Positions 21,730 to 39,072 of a stretch of DNA of 64,000 nucleotides are shown piece by piece. The position numbers were made by a program, and so were the translations under genes. Under the pieces are notes generated by a model. The model ran no database searches. It saw only the letters and a list, made by a program, of their open reading frames with translations, and was not told the origin of the DNA. Numbering within the stretch: position 1 is the first letter of the stretch; each line of letters opens with the position of its first letter. The stretch is taken from contig CM026554.1 of NCBI GenBank assembly GCA_015143295.1, positions 31,385,531-31,449,530 on the forward strand, read 5' to 3'. The stretch comes from Tetracentron sinense. Its lineage: Eukaryota > Streptophyta > Magnoliopsida > Trochodendrales > Trochodendraceae.

Positions 21730-22258
21730 ATGGCCAACAATTTTGCAAAGCAACCATTGCTCTCAGGGTTATTAGATCCTTCCACTCAACCCAATAAAAA
21801 AGAATGCCCCCAATAGAAGAAGGTTTCGCCAGTGTAGAAGTGCTACTTTAGAAGATTTCATTCTCCCAGAAAAAAAAATGGTGGTGCATTTTTTGCAACA
21901 TTTTGACCTAATTTTAGGCAAGTAATTGCATTCTTGGCAGTCAACCTTGGTGCAATTGCATTCGGGCATCTGGTCAATGGTGAGAAAAAAATGGGATTCT
22001 TGATGCTGTTTATTTGTGACAATGACCACCGTCGGATATGGAGACCTCGTGCCCAATAGCGTCCCTTCAAAACTGCTTGCCTATGCTTTTGTCTTCTCTA
22101 GCATGGCTCTTGTTGGGCTAATTCTGAGTAACGCAGCAGACTACTTTGTAGAAAAGCAGGAAATCTTGTTTGTTAAATCTTGTTGGGCTCTTCCTTTGTA
22201 CACACATAGAAGAATGAAAGAAAAAGGAGAAAGATGCAAAATGCAAGAAGAGAATTAG
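21730..22258 (+). pseudogene. Truncated TPK/KCO two-pore potassium channel pseudogene
   Basis: The start ATG at 21730 opens MANNFAKQPLLSGLLDPST, which resembles the N-terminus of vacuolar TPK channels. Two in-frame stops follow (about 21800 and 21826). After frame changes come FRQVIAFLAVNLG (first membrane helix, about 21914-21955) and, from 22016, TMTTVGYGDLVPNS, the first-pore selectivity filter, then KLLAYAFVFSSMALVGLIL (second helix) and NAADYFVEKQEILFVK. The sequence then diverges. The second pore, helices 3-4 and the EF hands of a normal channel of about 350 residues are absent. The combination of intact filter, internal stops and missing second half indicates a dead partial copy rather than a one-pore channel. 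I see no poly(A) tail or flanking repeat to suggest retroposition. Confidence 0.85.
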
Positions 22259-22544
22259 GGATTATAAAACCCTAGATTTGAGGTAAGAGAGAATGGAAAT
22301 GGTTTGGGGGGAATGAACGTGTTTGGAATGGGTATTTTCGGTAATTACAAGATTATAACAATAAATATTCCTTTAATCCTAGTCATTGTTTGAGATCTAA
22401 CGGTGTAGAGTAGGTGAACTGATTATAAGGTATAATCAGTCAGGCTGACTAGTCACATTTTATCTATATATATTATCTTAGGGTGATGATAGTTGTTGTG
22501 GTTTGAAGGGTATAAGAAAATTTTGTTAGTAATAAGATCGTATT

Positions 22545-23006
22545 TAGGGCTGCACAAAGCCCGATTGGCTCGTTTGTGCGGCTCGGCCCGGTTTGGCTCG
22601 AATTTTAGGCTCGATCGGGCTGAGCCAAGCCTAAAAAAAAGCTTGAAAATTCAATCAAGCCGAGCTCGGGCCAACCCCTATTTGATTCGGCCCGGCTCGA
22701 TTGAGGCTCGGTTTGGCCTGAGCTCAGCTCAACTCGAATATTATTTAAAAAATAAATAAAAATATTGTTTATATATATCATTATATATATATATAAATAA
22801 TATAAAATATTATTATTTTCTTTTCTTTTTTAAAAATGTATTCAAGCCGAGCTCAAGCCAAGCCAAGCCCAGCTCAAACTTGAATCAATTCGGGCCGAGC
22901 CGAGTTTTCAAGTCAGGCTTTTGAATTCAGGCTGAGCTTTCGAGCTTGATTTCGGACCGAGCCAGGCTTGGCCAAGCCTGGAAAAGCCTGGCCGAATAGA
23001 ACCCTA
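22545..23006. mobile_element. hAT-like element rich in GGCTCG/CGAGCC
   Basis: It begins TAGGGCTGCAC and ends GAACCCTA. The flanking octamers (ATCGTATT and ATCGCCTC) share only the first four bases, so the target duplication is eroded. The interior is filled with inverted GGCTCGGCCCGG-type motifs around an AT-rich core, like the elements at 36259 and 39073. Confidence 0.5.
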
Positions 23007-23479
23007 ATCGCCTCATTGTCCTACTACTAGACTGAAAAATACTTTTATTAAGACTTGAAGTCATGATGACTTAGTTATGATTAACATGACTGATTCCTAT
23101 TGGGTGAGAACTCTTAACTATATAGCTAACTTTGTTGAGCTAGTAGATCTCATAAAAAGCCAAAAATAGAGTATGAGCCTCTTTATCATGAATGAATATT
23201 TTTTATAGAAAGCGTACCTGAGAGCTTAAGAATTCTCAAGTAAGTGATCTGACATGGTTAGTTAATTGTTCTTTTGTTCTTCTTCATTATCTCCTGATCA
23301 CAAACTTATCCCTCCCATTACTCTCTTATTTCTCTATTTCTTCTAAGATAAAATACATTAAAACTCTTCAGTTTAGTGGACTTAGGTAAGATCAGCTCCA
23401 GAAATTCATTACAAACCGATTCCTCATCAGGATGTATTTCCATTTCCCCGCTTGGGGTTTTGCTTGGACAGGCGAAACC

Positions 23480-23590
23480 CTGTACATAACTGCCCATTAA
23501 AATACTAACCAATCTTTCTTCATCTCCTTGAGTACCATCTAGCTAGTTGAAGATAAGATGCTGCTTATTAGTTACTTAATTTACTTTTTT
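23480..23590 (-). repeat. Relic of a fifth DUF1191-unit 3' flank
   Basis: ACTAACCAATCTTTCTTCATC, CTTGAGTACCATCTAGCTAG and AAGATAAGATGCTGCTTATTAG match unit 3 at 15083-15170 and unit 2 at 7325-7600. No DUF1191 coding sequence follows where a gene would be expected, so only the flank survives. Confidence 0.65.
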
Positions 23591-23599
23591 GTGATAGCC

Positions 23600-25290
23600 T
23601 ACAAGATGATCATTGCAACATTTCGTAAATAAGACACCCTGTTGTTATATAGGGACACTACCCGATTAGGAAATGGTTTATTCTGCAGGCCTTCTGTGTG
23701 AAAGTAGGAACATACTTAGCAGAGAGACTAATTACAACAAGGCAATGGTTCTTGGAATCCCAGTTTGCAAGTTCTAGTTCTATTATAGTCTCAAACATCA
23801 TCTTGCTCATTTTTGGCTAATGATATTTGGTAAATTCAAACTGGCAATCAGAGGGTTGAGAAAAGACTCCAAGCTACCCATACCCAGTTGTTGATCTTTG
23901 CAAGAGATGGCACCTAATTTCCTTCTGAATTCTGTTTGAAAATTAATCTTATTATTGTATCACTTTCAGAATTCCCCACTTCAATTCGCGATTGTTTTCT
24001 TTTAGTACCTTTAATATCTTCTCCTTTTGGAATGTGAACTACGGGTTTTTTTTTTAAATTTAATCAAATGGGTTTAAAAAATTAACCAAAGTTTATGGGC
24101 AATTGAAGGAGCTTTGTTAGAGCAAGGAACAATAGTTCACTCCTCGGCTGTGGAGCGAACTATTGCTTAATGCAGAATATGAGCATCCCTGCATTCCCAT
24201 GTCCTAAATTCCGGAGGCCATCTCTTGACTCAAAATCGTCCTTTCAATGGGTAAATTGCTCTTACTCGAAAACCATCACTCTCGGCTAACCACAACATCT
24301 GAATTGTTCTTTTGCTAGTCATATTACACTAGGGTTAACTAGGATTGACCTTCCAAGACACAATATACGTATTACCCATTGTCCATGGATTTACCAGTAG
24401 AGATTAAAGAGAAGAGACAGCATCCCATCTTTACAGTGTTCAATAGCGTTGCTAAAAAGCTCAAATTAAAGCAAGTTCTCATTGATGCTGGTCCATTCGC
24501 TCTTAACATCTTCAATGCCACAGTTTAACACCAATGACAATAAAGAAGACCAGCTGTTTTGGGCGCCAGTTGCCTGTCCAGCCGATTACCGGTTAAACTG
24601 CCTACCATCTGGCCAAAACAATCCCAACTCCACAGGAAATGAAGAGAATTCTCTCCCCCCCCCCCAAGAATTCCTTCTTGACTCGATCTATCCATGTTGA
24701 TCCCTTATGTCCAATAGGCTCCAAATAAGTTCCTTGTATGCACAAATCATATGGCAAACATGGAAGAACAGAGCCTTCATTAAAAGAAACGCCTGTCAAT
24801 CCTAAGAATGGCATTGGAAGAGTTATTAGGGTCAATCAATGTCGATTTGTACCACGTTTTGCTACAACCCCTACACATCCACAAGATTTGAAACAACAGA
24901 CATGTGAGCTCATGCCCGAGAGCTTGGCCTTGGCTTAAAAAATGGTTATTCCGGAACCGGAAGCAGAAAGTGACACCAGCAACTCAGCAAGGATCTGCAG
25001 ACTCGTACATTTTTCAATACTAGTAAAAAAAAAACACGCATGTCCTACTAACTCCAACAACAAAAAAAATCTTCATCATCAACCGGAGCTACTCTCCCTG
25101 CAAGTAAGCTCACATATTCAAGCAATTTCATAAATATTTAATTCCTAAAGAGAAGCATGAAACCTACAAAGTGTACCCATTAGACAGATTATAAGGTATT
25201 TTTTAACTCAAAAAAAAAAGTCCAAAACGATTGGGCAACATAACACAATAAGAACAAAAAGTGAGATCCTGCAATGGATTGAAGAAAACA
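23600..25290. other. Intergenic, no gene recognised
   Basis: Short open frames on both strands (for example minus 24602-24835) have no recognisable domain. This is the downstream side of the eL42 gene; its polyadenylation region must lie just below 25294, where AATAAT/ATAACACAATAAG-type A/T-rich sequence occurs at 25235-25250. Confidence 0.35.
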
Positions 25291-25293
25291 CAT

Positions 25294-30253
<4,960 letters not shown>

Positions 30254-30309
30254 GGCTTCGAGCTGATGAAACGGATATCAAGCGCTCCTTTTCCTTGTCA
30301 ACCGCCAGG

Positions 30310-30445
30310 AACCCTAATTACATTTGAGGGATGAACTAGGGTTTTATTCAGACGGGAAAGAATATGAAATGGTAGAAAGACCCCTGGAAGTTTTCTAAAT
30401 TCTACATCCACCCCGGATCACTAGAAATGAAACCGAATGAGCCCA
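30310..30445 (-). promoter_or_regulatory. eL42 promoter: telo-box and site II element
   Basis: On the gene's strand AAACCCTA (telo-box, 30337-30344) lies about 85 bp and TGGGCT (site II, 30440-30445) about 190 bp upstream of the ATG at 30253. A reverse telo-box-like motif occurs at 30310-30317. This pairing is characteristic of plant ribosomal protein genes expressed in growing cells. Confidence 0.7.
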
Positions 30446-32890
30446 ACAGGACTCCAGAGTATTTGATTCTTGTGGACCCAATGGATACCCGGGCCGGGCC
30501 CCATAATAACCGGGTCTGGATATTCCACATACTTGAGCGGAGTCAAGCATGAGAATCGATTTATGTGGATCAACTAGGGATATCGGAGCTTTAAGACTAA
30601 GACTAGTCTCACGTGTTGCATAGGGAATACCCCACCTCACACAACCGATATTGAGGGGAGCCCTAGAATCGACCTCAAGACCTCCGGGTTTACGGTTCGT
30701 CTTTCGGCCACTGGGATAAATTTATCCACGTTTATAAAAAAAATTTAAAAAAAAACATACTAGGATAGATTTATGTGGGTCTAGATATTGTAATGACTTA
30801 AGCAAATCCGACTTCACCACTGAACAGACCTAAACCCATTACATGGGGTGTTTGGTCCAATCTTAAATGAATCATTCTATGGATACTCCCGATTTTACCC
30901 TCTAAAAAGAATATATTCTCCTGAATCCTAACCCTTTAAAGCCACATCAGCTCTAATCTTGACCCTTAATTGTTTGAATCAAAGGGTCAAGATTTAGGAG
31001 TACCCATAAATTGACTCGTTGGATATGGCATGCACATTTTCCTAAATCAATTGGAGTGAAGTCCCACCCCTACGGAAAAATCCTAGTGGATTTAGGTTGT
31101 GTTCTTTTCCTGCTAATTTACCAGGAGTGGGACTTGTGATATTTGGGGAATTCTTTATTTTTATTTTGTTCTTTTGATTTAAAATCCTAGATTTAAAAAT
31201 CAAGTGTCACTTTAAATGTCATAAAAGGTGAGTTTTCAACAACTACTAATAAGGATGAGATTTAAATTCCTAAGAAGGCTATACTTTTAAGATGGTGCTA
31301 GATGCACCCCAATATTCGATGGACAATGATTGTACCTCGTTATTACAAATTACTAACTACACACCATTAAATTCATAAAATTTCTTGTACTCACCAAAAA
31401 CAAAAACAAAAAAAATACTTATAAAATTTATGGTTACACACCAATAACTTGTCATTGCATCTAAATAAATCTACACTCTACAGACTGTTTGAAGTTCATT
31501 ATTTGATGGTTCTTCTCTTTAATTGTGCACATTGCTCTTCGTCTTTTTCAGTAACTAAATCATCTTCACCTTTGTCTTCGACTACAAGGAGCGATTTAAA
31601 ATTGTTAATAAATGATTGGATTGTGTCTGGGTGCATATAGGATAAAGAGCTCGGAGAAGAAAGAAAATGAAATGGTAGAGTGTAGGACTTCCTTCATGGC
31701 TAGCAACAAAAAAGATATAAGAAATAAAATACAAAAAATGATGGGTTTTCTGAGAAAATTATAGAGGTGAAAAAATTTGGGAAACGGACTTTGAATATTA
31801 TTGAGTAAAGTTGGATTGAAGGGTGGTTTTAAGGAGTAAGACGTGAGAATCACTTACAATTATTTTTCTATTTTCTCTCTTCACTAGCTCTGCTTTGGAC
31901 GTTAAAAGAGATATGCGGTGTTGATGAGTGGAGATGAAATTAGGCTGGGTGCACCTATTAAAGAAGATAAAAACTGAAAGATATGAAGGAAAAAAAATGA
32001 GTTGCATTCATCAAATATTGTAGTGCGCCAAACACTACCCTACTTTTAACTAGACTAGAAGAGGCTCAATAATGGAATCAAATGATATGTGTTATTCCTT
32101 GAGTTCTTCCATGTGGCTTGAGTGTTTGAAGGCAAGGATTTCTTGTGCAATTGTTTTTAAGTGTTAAATCCATAGAAGACAATAAATCTTGGCCTTTAAA
32201 CACTGAGGTCATAGGAAATAACACAAACAACCCACTTCTCTCAATAAGAAGGTATAGGGCATTTTCCTTTCTTTCTTTCTTCTTCATCTCCTCTCATTTC
32301 TCTCATTCACCGCTAACCGGATCAACGATACTTAGGGTTCCCTCAACCTGACTTGGTTGCATATTTCTGCATCTCTCTCTCTCTCTCTCTCACTCACTCA
32401 GAGTTTAGAATTCTAATGTCATGGTGTCGTTGCATATTCTGGCAAATTTTAACTAATCTCTATGTAATCTATGGTGAGAGCACTTTCTCATCTGGCAATT
32501 CTCCGATGATGAGAGTCACTTTATCATTATCTCTCTATAACTCTCGGTGTCTCTGGATCTACCATTTTCCATTTCATTTCTACACATTTACTCTTACAAA
32601 ACTTAAGAAAAGTAGCCCTTTCGATGGAGATTAGGGAGATCTATTATGGATTTGTTGATTTGTCATGGTTTTGACTATTGTTGCGAATATGTGATCATTT
32701 TGCTTTTAAAAAATCAGCTTGGATATGATTTAACAACAAGTGTATGAAATTTCTTCACTATTTCTTTTTCTTGATTGGTTTATTTTGTTATTTTCCCTTT
32801 TCCCCTAAATTTAAGTTATATATGTGTTTTGGAAATTTCTAGATTGGTCATGTTAGACCTGGTTTTGCAAAATGATTAAGTCTTCACAAA
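30446..32890. other. Intergenic, no gene recognised
   Basis: No coding domain is visible. A (TC)n run lies at 32372-32393. At 32891 TTGGTATCAG follows ...CTTCACA-AAT, a weak resemblance to an LTR end plus initiator-Met primer-binding site. Confidence 0.35.
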
Positions 32891-32935
32891 TTGGTATCAG
32901 GAAATTATAATGGGAAAGAGAACATAGAGGGTGTT

Positions 32936-33023
32936 TTTTTTTTCGATAAACTCAGTAACACCACAAGGTGAATAATGAAGGCAAAGAAAGGAAAACACAC
33001 ATACTCTATGTTCACCTTCAAAT
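32936..33023 (-). mobile_element. Very short LINE 3' fragment with 17-bp target duplication
   Basis: The 17-bp sequence AGAACATAGAGGGTGTT occurs at 32919-32935 and 33024-33040. Between them lie a T run and TCGATAAACTCAGTAAC, which reads on the minus strand as a LINE tail (...TTTATCGAAAAAAAA). The insertion is heavily 5'-truncated. TGTTCACCTTCAAAT is repeated at the right edge, so a local duplication may also be involved. Confidence 0.55.
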
Positions 33024-33040
33024 AGAACATAGAGGGTGTT

Positions 33041-34200
33041 CACCTTCAAATAAGTGTCATTCTGACGGATACATGGATCCTCGTGTCAATCTCCTTTGGT
33101 TGTGCATTGATCAATCCCGCAATCTTCATCTCTTAAGGGTCTTGCAATAGGATTTATGTTCAAGCCATACTAGTCACCAGTGTGGAAGAGCGGATGCGTT
33201 CCAACCTACACGATGCACTTTGTGCATGGGGAATGATGAACGTATCTTAACCTATGTGAGGCTACTAGAGGAAGGATCCAATATTACAATTACAACCCTT
33301 CATTACTCTACATTCTTTAAGTCAATGCCTTTACTCACTTAGTTGATCTCGTAGTAGGCAAGGCCGAGAGGCTTCTAGAGTTCTAGTGTGTATTCTTATT
33401 CTTGTTTGATAGACAGTTCATTTTATCTTCTTCACATGTTCATTTCCTTGGTCAATGCACTAACCCTCTATAAGGGTGGGTTGTCTTTACAATCAAACGG
33501 AGAGTGAAGGAAATAGATACGTATGTAACCCTAATCGAATTCAGTAGCCTTAGTTAAAAATCTTATGTTAGTTTTCTTTTTTCTTATTTGTTCCCATTTT
33601 CAATTTATTACTATTTTAGGTAGTTTTTATTTTTAATTTTAGTAGTTTCCATTATGTTAGTTTGCTTCTATTTTCGGGTGATTGATTAATGCTTAGAAAT
33701 TGCCTCATGTGATGTTTTCAAATTTGATTGATCTACTGGTTAGCATGTTTTTATTTTAAGCATTATTCTTACAAGGCATGTTTTAATTAGAAATTTTACT
33801 TTAATATTTAATTTAATCTAAAATAGATTTAGGTAATAGGTAATTGCTTTTAGCGAGTGTCTAAAGATGCCTAACACATTCCCTTAGCATAATTGAATAT
33901 TTTTCTTAAACTCATTGAATTTAACCATCTTGCCTTATTATTGAATTAGTTTAGGGTTTCTATTCTCTCCATAATTAGAATAGGCAGTGACTCCAAATTC
34001 TAGAGTTTTGGGGCATCATTCTAAATTAAAAACCTTTCTAATCTGGAACGTCGATCAAAATCCATCTCCAACATTAGACAAATAAAATTCTATAATATAC
34101 ATAAATGTTCACATATTCTATTCTTATAAATAGTGAGTCACATGGTAAGATTCAACCTATGAAGAATCTCTTACAGGGAGAATGGTCATCCTCAATTTAA
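33041..34200. other. Intergenic, no gene recognised
   Basis: AT-rich sequence without a recognisable frame or element ends. Confidence 0.3.
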
Positions 34201-34219
34201 TATACCTTGTAATAGTACT

Positions 34220-35515
34220 AATTGTATAGAATAGTGACGTGTAAGGGTGTCGAACCATAGAGGATTGCACCGGTTTCGTTGCCTTTTTATCAAGATTAAT
34301 TCTAAATTAATGGGTGTGATAAAAGTTGATTTAAATTAAACTAAAACAAAATTTAACTAATGACTTCTAATTATGGAATCAACTAATGAGTAATTGGTGA
34401 TCTTATGAAGAAAATATGTAGGGTGTTTTTTATTATTTTTATTTTTTATTTTTTTATATGTAGGGTGTTTGAATCCACCACTATCCTCATAACTAATCAT
34501 GAATTGCATTTATTCAGATTTCTTAAAGTGTAAACAATTAAAGTAAGAGTGACCAAAAGTCCCTACTCAACAGATCAAGAAAGATACAATGGATCAAATC
34601 ATATGTATGTCTTATCTGCAGTTAGCATGAGTGATACACATTAAACTAGGGTAGTGAAATCACTTATTTTCTATGCATAAAACATCTTAGAATTTAACCT
34701 CTTGAACAATTAATACCATTGCATAAAATTCATACTTTAATCATAGAAAATTAACGGAATGCTTTTAATTTCAATTTCATAACACCTAAGACAATAATAG
34801 AAATCCACTGAAATCAAATATAATCATTAAAATAGATTGTTAAACAACTCTCTCATTATGCAATCAATGTTTACAATTTTAAAATCTAAGTAAAAACAAA
34901 AATAGAGATATAGTTACTTGGTTAGGGTTTCATCTAAACCCTAGAACGAAAGAGTAGTTCATTGCGAGGGGGGAGAACACCGCCTTCATCAACGAACATG
35001 AAGAACACATCTCTTTACCTTCACAGATCTCCAGAGCTCTTCTTCTCTTTAATTTTCCAAAATCCAAAACCTTTTGAAGAGCAGTAGATTTCCTATTTAT
35101 AGAGAGAGAGAGTCCTTACTAATTAAGGTTTTAAGAATCCTACTTAGGTCTAAACTCTTCTCTTTTTTTTTCGCTACTAAATAGGGCTTTAGAAACATAA
35201 AGGGTGATTTTTTGCGCATTTAAAATAGTAAAAAACGCTGCCTACCAATCGATCACCACTCTGGCCAATCGATTGGCACAATTTGGCCAATTGATCGCTC
35301 ATGGTGATTTTCGCCGATTTGCTCTCTTTCTTCAATCGTTGCTTGGTTAAAGTTCGTATGAGTCTTCAAAATTTGTAAATCTTTAGTTTTATCTTAATTT
35401 CCTCGTATGAACCTGAAAGGGACAAAAACAACAAGTACTCTAATATTATATAAAAGAAAACTCTAAGAAACTAACAAGTTTAGTTTGGGGTGTATAATGT
35501 GTAACAATTAGCACC
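34220..35515 (-). mobile_element. LTR-like remnant, minus orientation
   Basis: Read on the minus strand the block begins TGTTACACATTATACACCCC (35506 downward), has a palindrome array, then TATAAATAG, a CTCTCTCT leader and two AACCCTA motifs. It ends near GGTTCGACACCCTTAC, a phrase type common just inside plant LTRs. No direct target duplication could be confirmed. Confidence 0.45.
35093..35295 (-). promoter_or_regulatory. Palindrome array upstream of TATAAATAG
   Basis: CCAATCGAT (35245), the perfect 12-bp palindrome CCAATCGATTGG (35265-35276) and CCAATTGAT (35287) are spaced about 20 bp apart. On the minus strand they lie 145-195 bp upstream of TATAAATAG (35093-35101). Confidence 0.5.
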
Positions 35516-35913
35516 AATGAGAGATCCATTATCTCTACATATCTTTATCTTGTGTACTGAGTTTTCTATCATATATTTTTACCCATCTTGAATCTTCGCA
35601 ACAACTCCATAGAATTCAACTTGCATCTTAATTTCCTATTATCACTTATCTAATGTTTGCATATGATAGTTTTGTTTGGGTCGATAATGACTGTATGGTG
35701 GTGAGATGAATAAATGAAATCTTTGTTCTTTAATTCTTGTTATGTCTCTGAATAATACATAATCTTTGACAAATTAACTATCATGTTTAGAAAGAGAAAG
35801 TGTTAGCGATTTCGAATAACAATTGCATATAGACAAGCTTAATCTCATGAACTTTGTCTTCATATCCCATTGAAAATTGGCCTATTGAAGGCATCTTTGT
35901 TTTCCAATATTTA

Positions 35914-36258
35914 GGAGCAAGTCTCTCCAAAACTTGGGGGAGGGGGGGAATGCCCTCATAAATTAGCTGACAGTGGTGTGCTTATTTGATTAGTAGCTCA
36001 TGTTATACCTTCTTATATAATGTCATGTGTCAAGCTATATATCACATTATGCAATAAACAAAACTCAGGTCTTACAAATAGGAGCAAGTCTCTCCAAAAC
36101 TTGGGGGGGGGGGGGGGGGGGGGGGGAATGCCCTCATAAATTAGCTGACAGTGGTGTGCTTATTTGATTAGTAGCTCATGCTACACCTTCTTATATAATG
36201 TCATGTGTCAAGCTATATATCACACATTATGCAATAAACAAAACTTGGGTCTTACAAA
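35914..36258. repeat. Tandem duplication of about 170 bp with a 24-G run
   Basis: Unit 1 (35914-36080) and unit 2 (36081-36258) are nearly identical, starting GGAGCAAGTCTCTCC and ending GTCTTACAAAT. Unit 1 has G5-A-G7 after AAAACTT, whereas unit 2 has an uninterrupted run of 24 G (36103-36126). Confidence 0.85.
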
Positions 36259-36401
36259 TAGGGGTGATTATTAAAAAGGCGCTTGCGAACAACTTGGCTT
36301 GTTAAAAACTCGAGTTCGTTCGTTTATTTAGTAAACAAGCCAAGCTCAAGCTTGATTTTCGAGCTCATTTAGTTAATGAGCCAAGCTTGAACACACCCCT
36401 A
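36259..36401. mobile_element. hAT MITE, TAGGGGTG ends, 8-bp target duplication
   Basis: The 143-bp element starts TAGGGGTGATTATT and ends ACACACCCCTA, flanked by CTTACAAA (36251-36258 and 36402-36409). The interior carries AACTCGAGTTCG / GAGCCAAGCTTGA motifs shared with the 588-bp element at 39073-39660. Confidence 0.85.
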
Positions 36402-36409
36402 CTTACAAA

Positions 36410-37137
36410 TGTATGGGGGAATAAGGTTGATGAAAAAACGTATTTGTATTAAGAAATGCTAGGCCATACGCAAACTTCCAAACTCTCACTATGGGAGTGT
36501 GATATGTGTCGCTACATTTTCCTATTACCTCTAGAACTGGTTGAAACCAAAACTTCCTCATTTGAAAAAACTATTTTCTTAAGTTGGGGTAATAATGACA
36601 AGTGTTGCACTCATAGTGAGAGTTTAGAATCTTCATCAAGGCTAACACTTTTCAAATTTTATTTTATTTTGTAGCATGAATTTCATTATGTACAACTAAA
36701 TATGAGGGATGATATGCATTTAGAGATCTTGTGGTTTTAATAATGCTCTACTTGCCAAACAAAGCTTGAGAAATTTTAATAACCTAACTCCAGCCAAACC
36801 TCTCATTATTCCAGACGTTAACCTTACAAGGGTTAGCCCTATAGATCAATAAAAAGAATTCGTTGCGCATTATGAGGTGTCTATCTTACTTGTTAGTGTT
36901 AGTGAGTGGAAGAGTGGGTTCCCCTCTCACTTCATCACTAGATAAGAACAACATAGGGTTCTCAACGGGCCAGGTAGAGGAACAAGCTTGATTATTAATT
37001 GGGCTAGGCAAAGCCCAAATATTGATTCAAATATTAAATAGCCAGTATTTTTTAAAATAATAATATATTATCATACTGGGCTAGGTCAAATGGCGTTAAA
37101 GTATAGTACAAAGGGCCAATAGACCTAAGGATCTAGT
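36410..37137. other. Intergenic, no gene recognised
   Basis: AT-rich; a 72-codon open frame at 36456-36674 has no recognisable domain or partner exons. Confidence 0.3.
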
Positions 37138-37799
37138 GCCAATGTCACGCCCCAAAATTCCACCTAGGAGTTAGGCGTGACTAACATGTCATATCAAACC
37201 ATCCTGGATAGAGTCCACAAGGCAGAACATAACGAAAGCAACAACATAGCGGAAGCGTAAACTGAAATTTCTTCTAGCATATAAGACAGTATTCCAAGTT
37301 TATACAAAATGACCCAAAGTAAGAGTGGACATGCCCACTCATCAAAATACAAAAGTAAACCTCACGGTCTCTCCACTCAACAATAATCTAGATAGGGCCA
37401 CCTATGCAGATCCCTATCCTCCTAAGGCTACAACGGGACCGCCTCTTCTTCTCCATAATCTTCTTCAACCCATGCTCGGGGTTGCAAATGTCAAATGAAT
37501 TTGTTAACATAAAATATACGACTGAATATGAAATACTCAGCATATATAATCTACTAGCTAACAATAACAAAATCAACAATATTACATGAAACTTTAAGCA
37601 ACAGATCATAATACCTGCTTTAAATCAAACATAGAAATCATACTTTAAAAACTTAACTTAACCGTACACATCTTTTCAAAACTGTTGTCTTATGAACTTT
37701 CGTAAAAACCAAAACATATCTTATGAAATTTATTTTTTTATGAGTTACTTATGAGCTGATGAGTTTCTTACGAGCTTATGAGTCTTATGAGCTTATGAA

Positions 37800-38045
37800 T
37801 CCTTTGAGTCTTGTAACCGATCTTAGACTTGATCCTTGGAGAATTGTAACCGATCTTAGATATGATCCTTAGAGATTTGTACCCGATCTTAGACTTGATC
37901 CTTATGAGCCTTATGAGAACTTGTGAACCTTATAAGCACTTATGAGCCTTATGAGCACTTGTGAGCCTTATAAAAGCCTTATGATCCTTATAGATATGTC
38001 ACCGATCTTAGACGTGATCCTTGTGAGAATTGTAACCGATCTTAG
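37800..38045. repeat. Short tandem repeats inside the solo LTR
   Basis: Five copies of TGTAACCGATCTTAGACTTG-type sequence with intervening GATCCTT(G/A)(G/T)AGA occur, the first three about 32 bp apart (near 37816, 37848 and 37880) and two more at 37989 and 38034. They are flanked by TTATGAGC(C/A)TTATGAG repeats. Confidence 0.7.
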
Positions 38046-38724
38046 AAAATACTAACACAAAGTTTAGCTTTGTCAATTATTGTGGCTTATACGCTTCCTT
38101 TAAAATTTTCTTATGAACTTTGAAATACTTGTACATGCAAGAAAACATCGATCGTTCGAAACATAAGGTGCATGGAGTGCTTGTGAACATCATAATATAC
38201 TTAGAAAGCTTTAAACATTCTAATCATGTTTATATGCATCATGGGAGCATCATAATACACTTAAAAACCTTTGAACATAATCATGTGAAGCTTAGAGACA
38301 TTATGACTATCATAGAAAATCCATATACATTCAAGCATAGTCGTGGAGTATTATTCATAGAATAGCCCACCAACAATCATGGCTACTAAGCCTATTTCAT
38401 CACATCATACTTAGAATCTTAGTTTCTTTGAGGAAAATCACAACCAAACACAAGTATAGAACATATTTACTATTTTCTTGAAAATCTTCAACTTTAAAAT
38501 CCTCATTTCAATACTTGGATTATAACAAAGCTAGATAGGAGAGTGTATTTACCCTTTAGAGCTTGCATCCTTGTGGTTCTTGTGTTTGTGAAGCTTTGGA
38601 GACGAGATTTGGGCCTCACATTTGATCTTAGAGAAAATCCCTTCCAAAATCCTAACTCCCTCTCATTTATCTCCCAAAATCTCTCTTATGATTAATGTTA
38701 ATCTAAAACCCTCGAAAATGACCT

Positions 38725-39012
38725 CTATTTATAGCCTAAGGGGTTGAAACCCTAAAAATCCTGCATTTGAGGCTTTTTTGCGACTTAATTGGGCATGACC
38801 GTTCGAACGATCTTTTGATCGTTTGAATGGTGGTGTAATGGTTTGAACAGTGTCCAACCGTTTGAACAACTGAGCCTACTGTTTTTGGTTTTCGAAGCAT
38901 TTATTTTCAATCGTTCGAACGGTCAGGGAACCGTTCGAATGGTTGAGGCTACTGTCTTCGATTTCTTGCTCCTATATGGGCATCGTTCGAACAGTTAGGG
39001 AACCATTCGAAC
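38725..39012 (-). promoter_or_regulatory. GTTCGAAC palindrome array and TATA box of solo LTR
   Basis: Eight copies of GTTYGAAY lie at 38801, 38821, 38841, 38860, 38913, 38933, 38985 and 39005, often in pairs 20 bp apart. They are upstream (on the minus strand) of CTATAAATAG at 38725-38734. GTTCGAAC is self-complementary. Confidence 0.6.
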
Positions 39013-39072
39013 GATGGCCCAAGACTTCTCCTGTTTTCAGCATTTTCTCATTTTCTTCTTTATTGGCTTAGG

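Noticed and set aside
24482..25133. Several 60-77 codon frames downstream of eL42
   Set aside because: Overlapping on both strands, no recognisable domain, no splice partners.
32891..32903. Initiator-Met primer-binding site of an LTR retrotransposon
   Set aside because: Only about 9 bases (TGGTATCAG) match and no LTR pair or internal domain was found.
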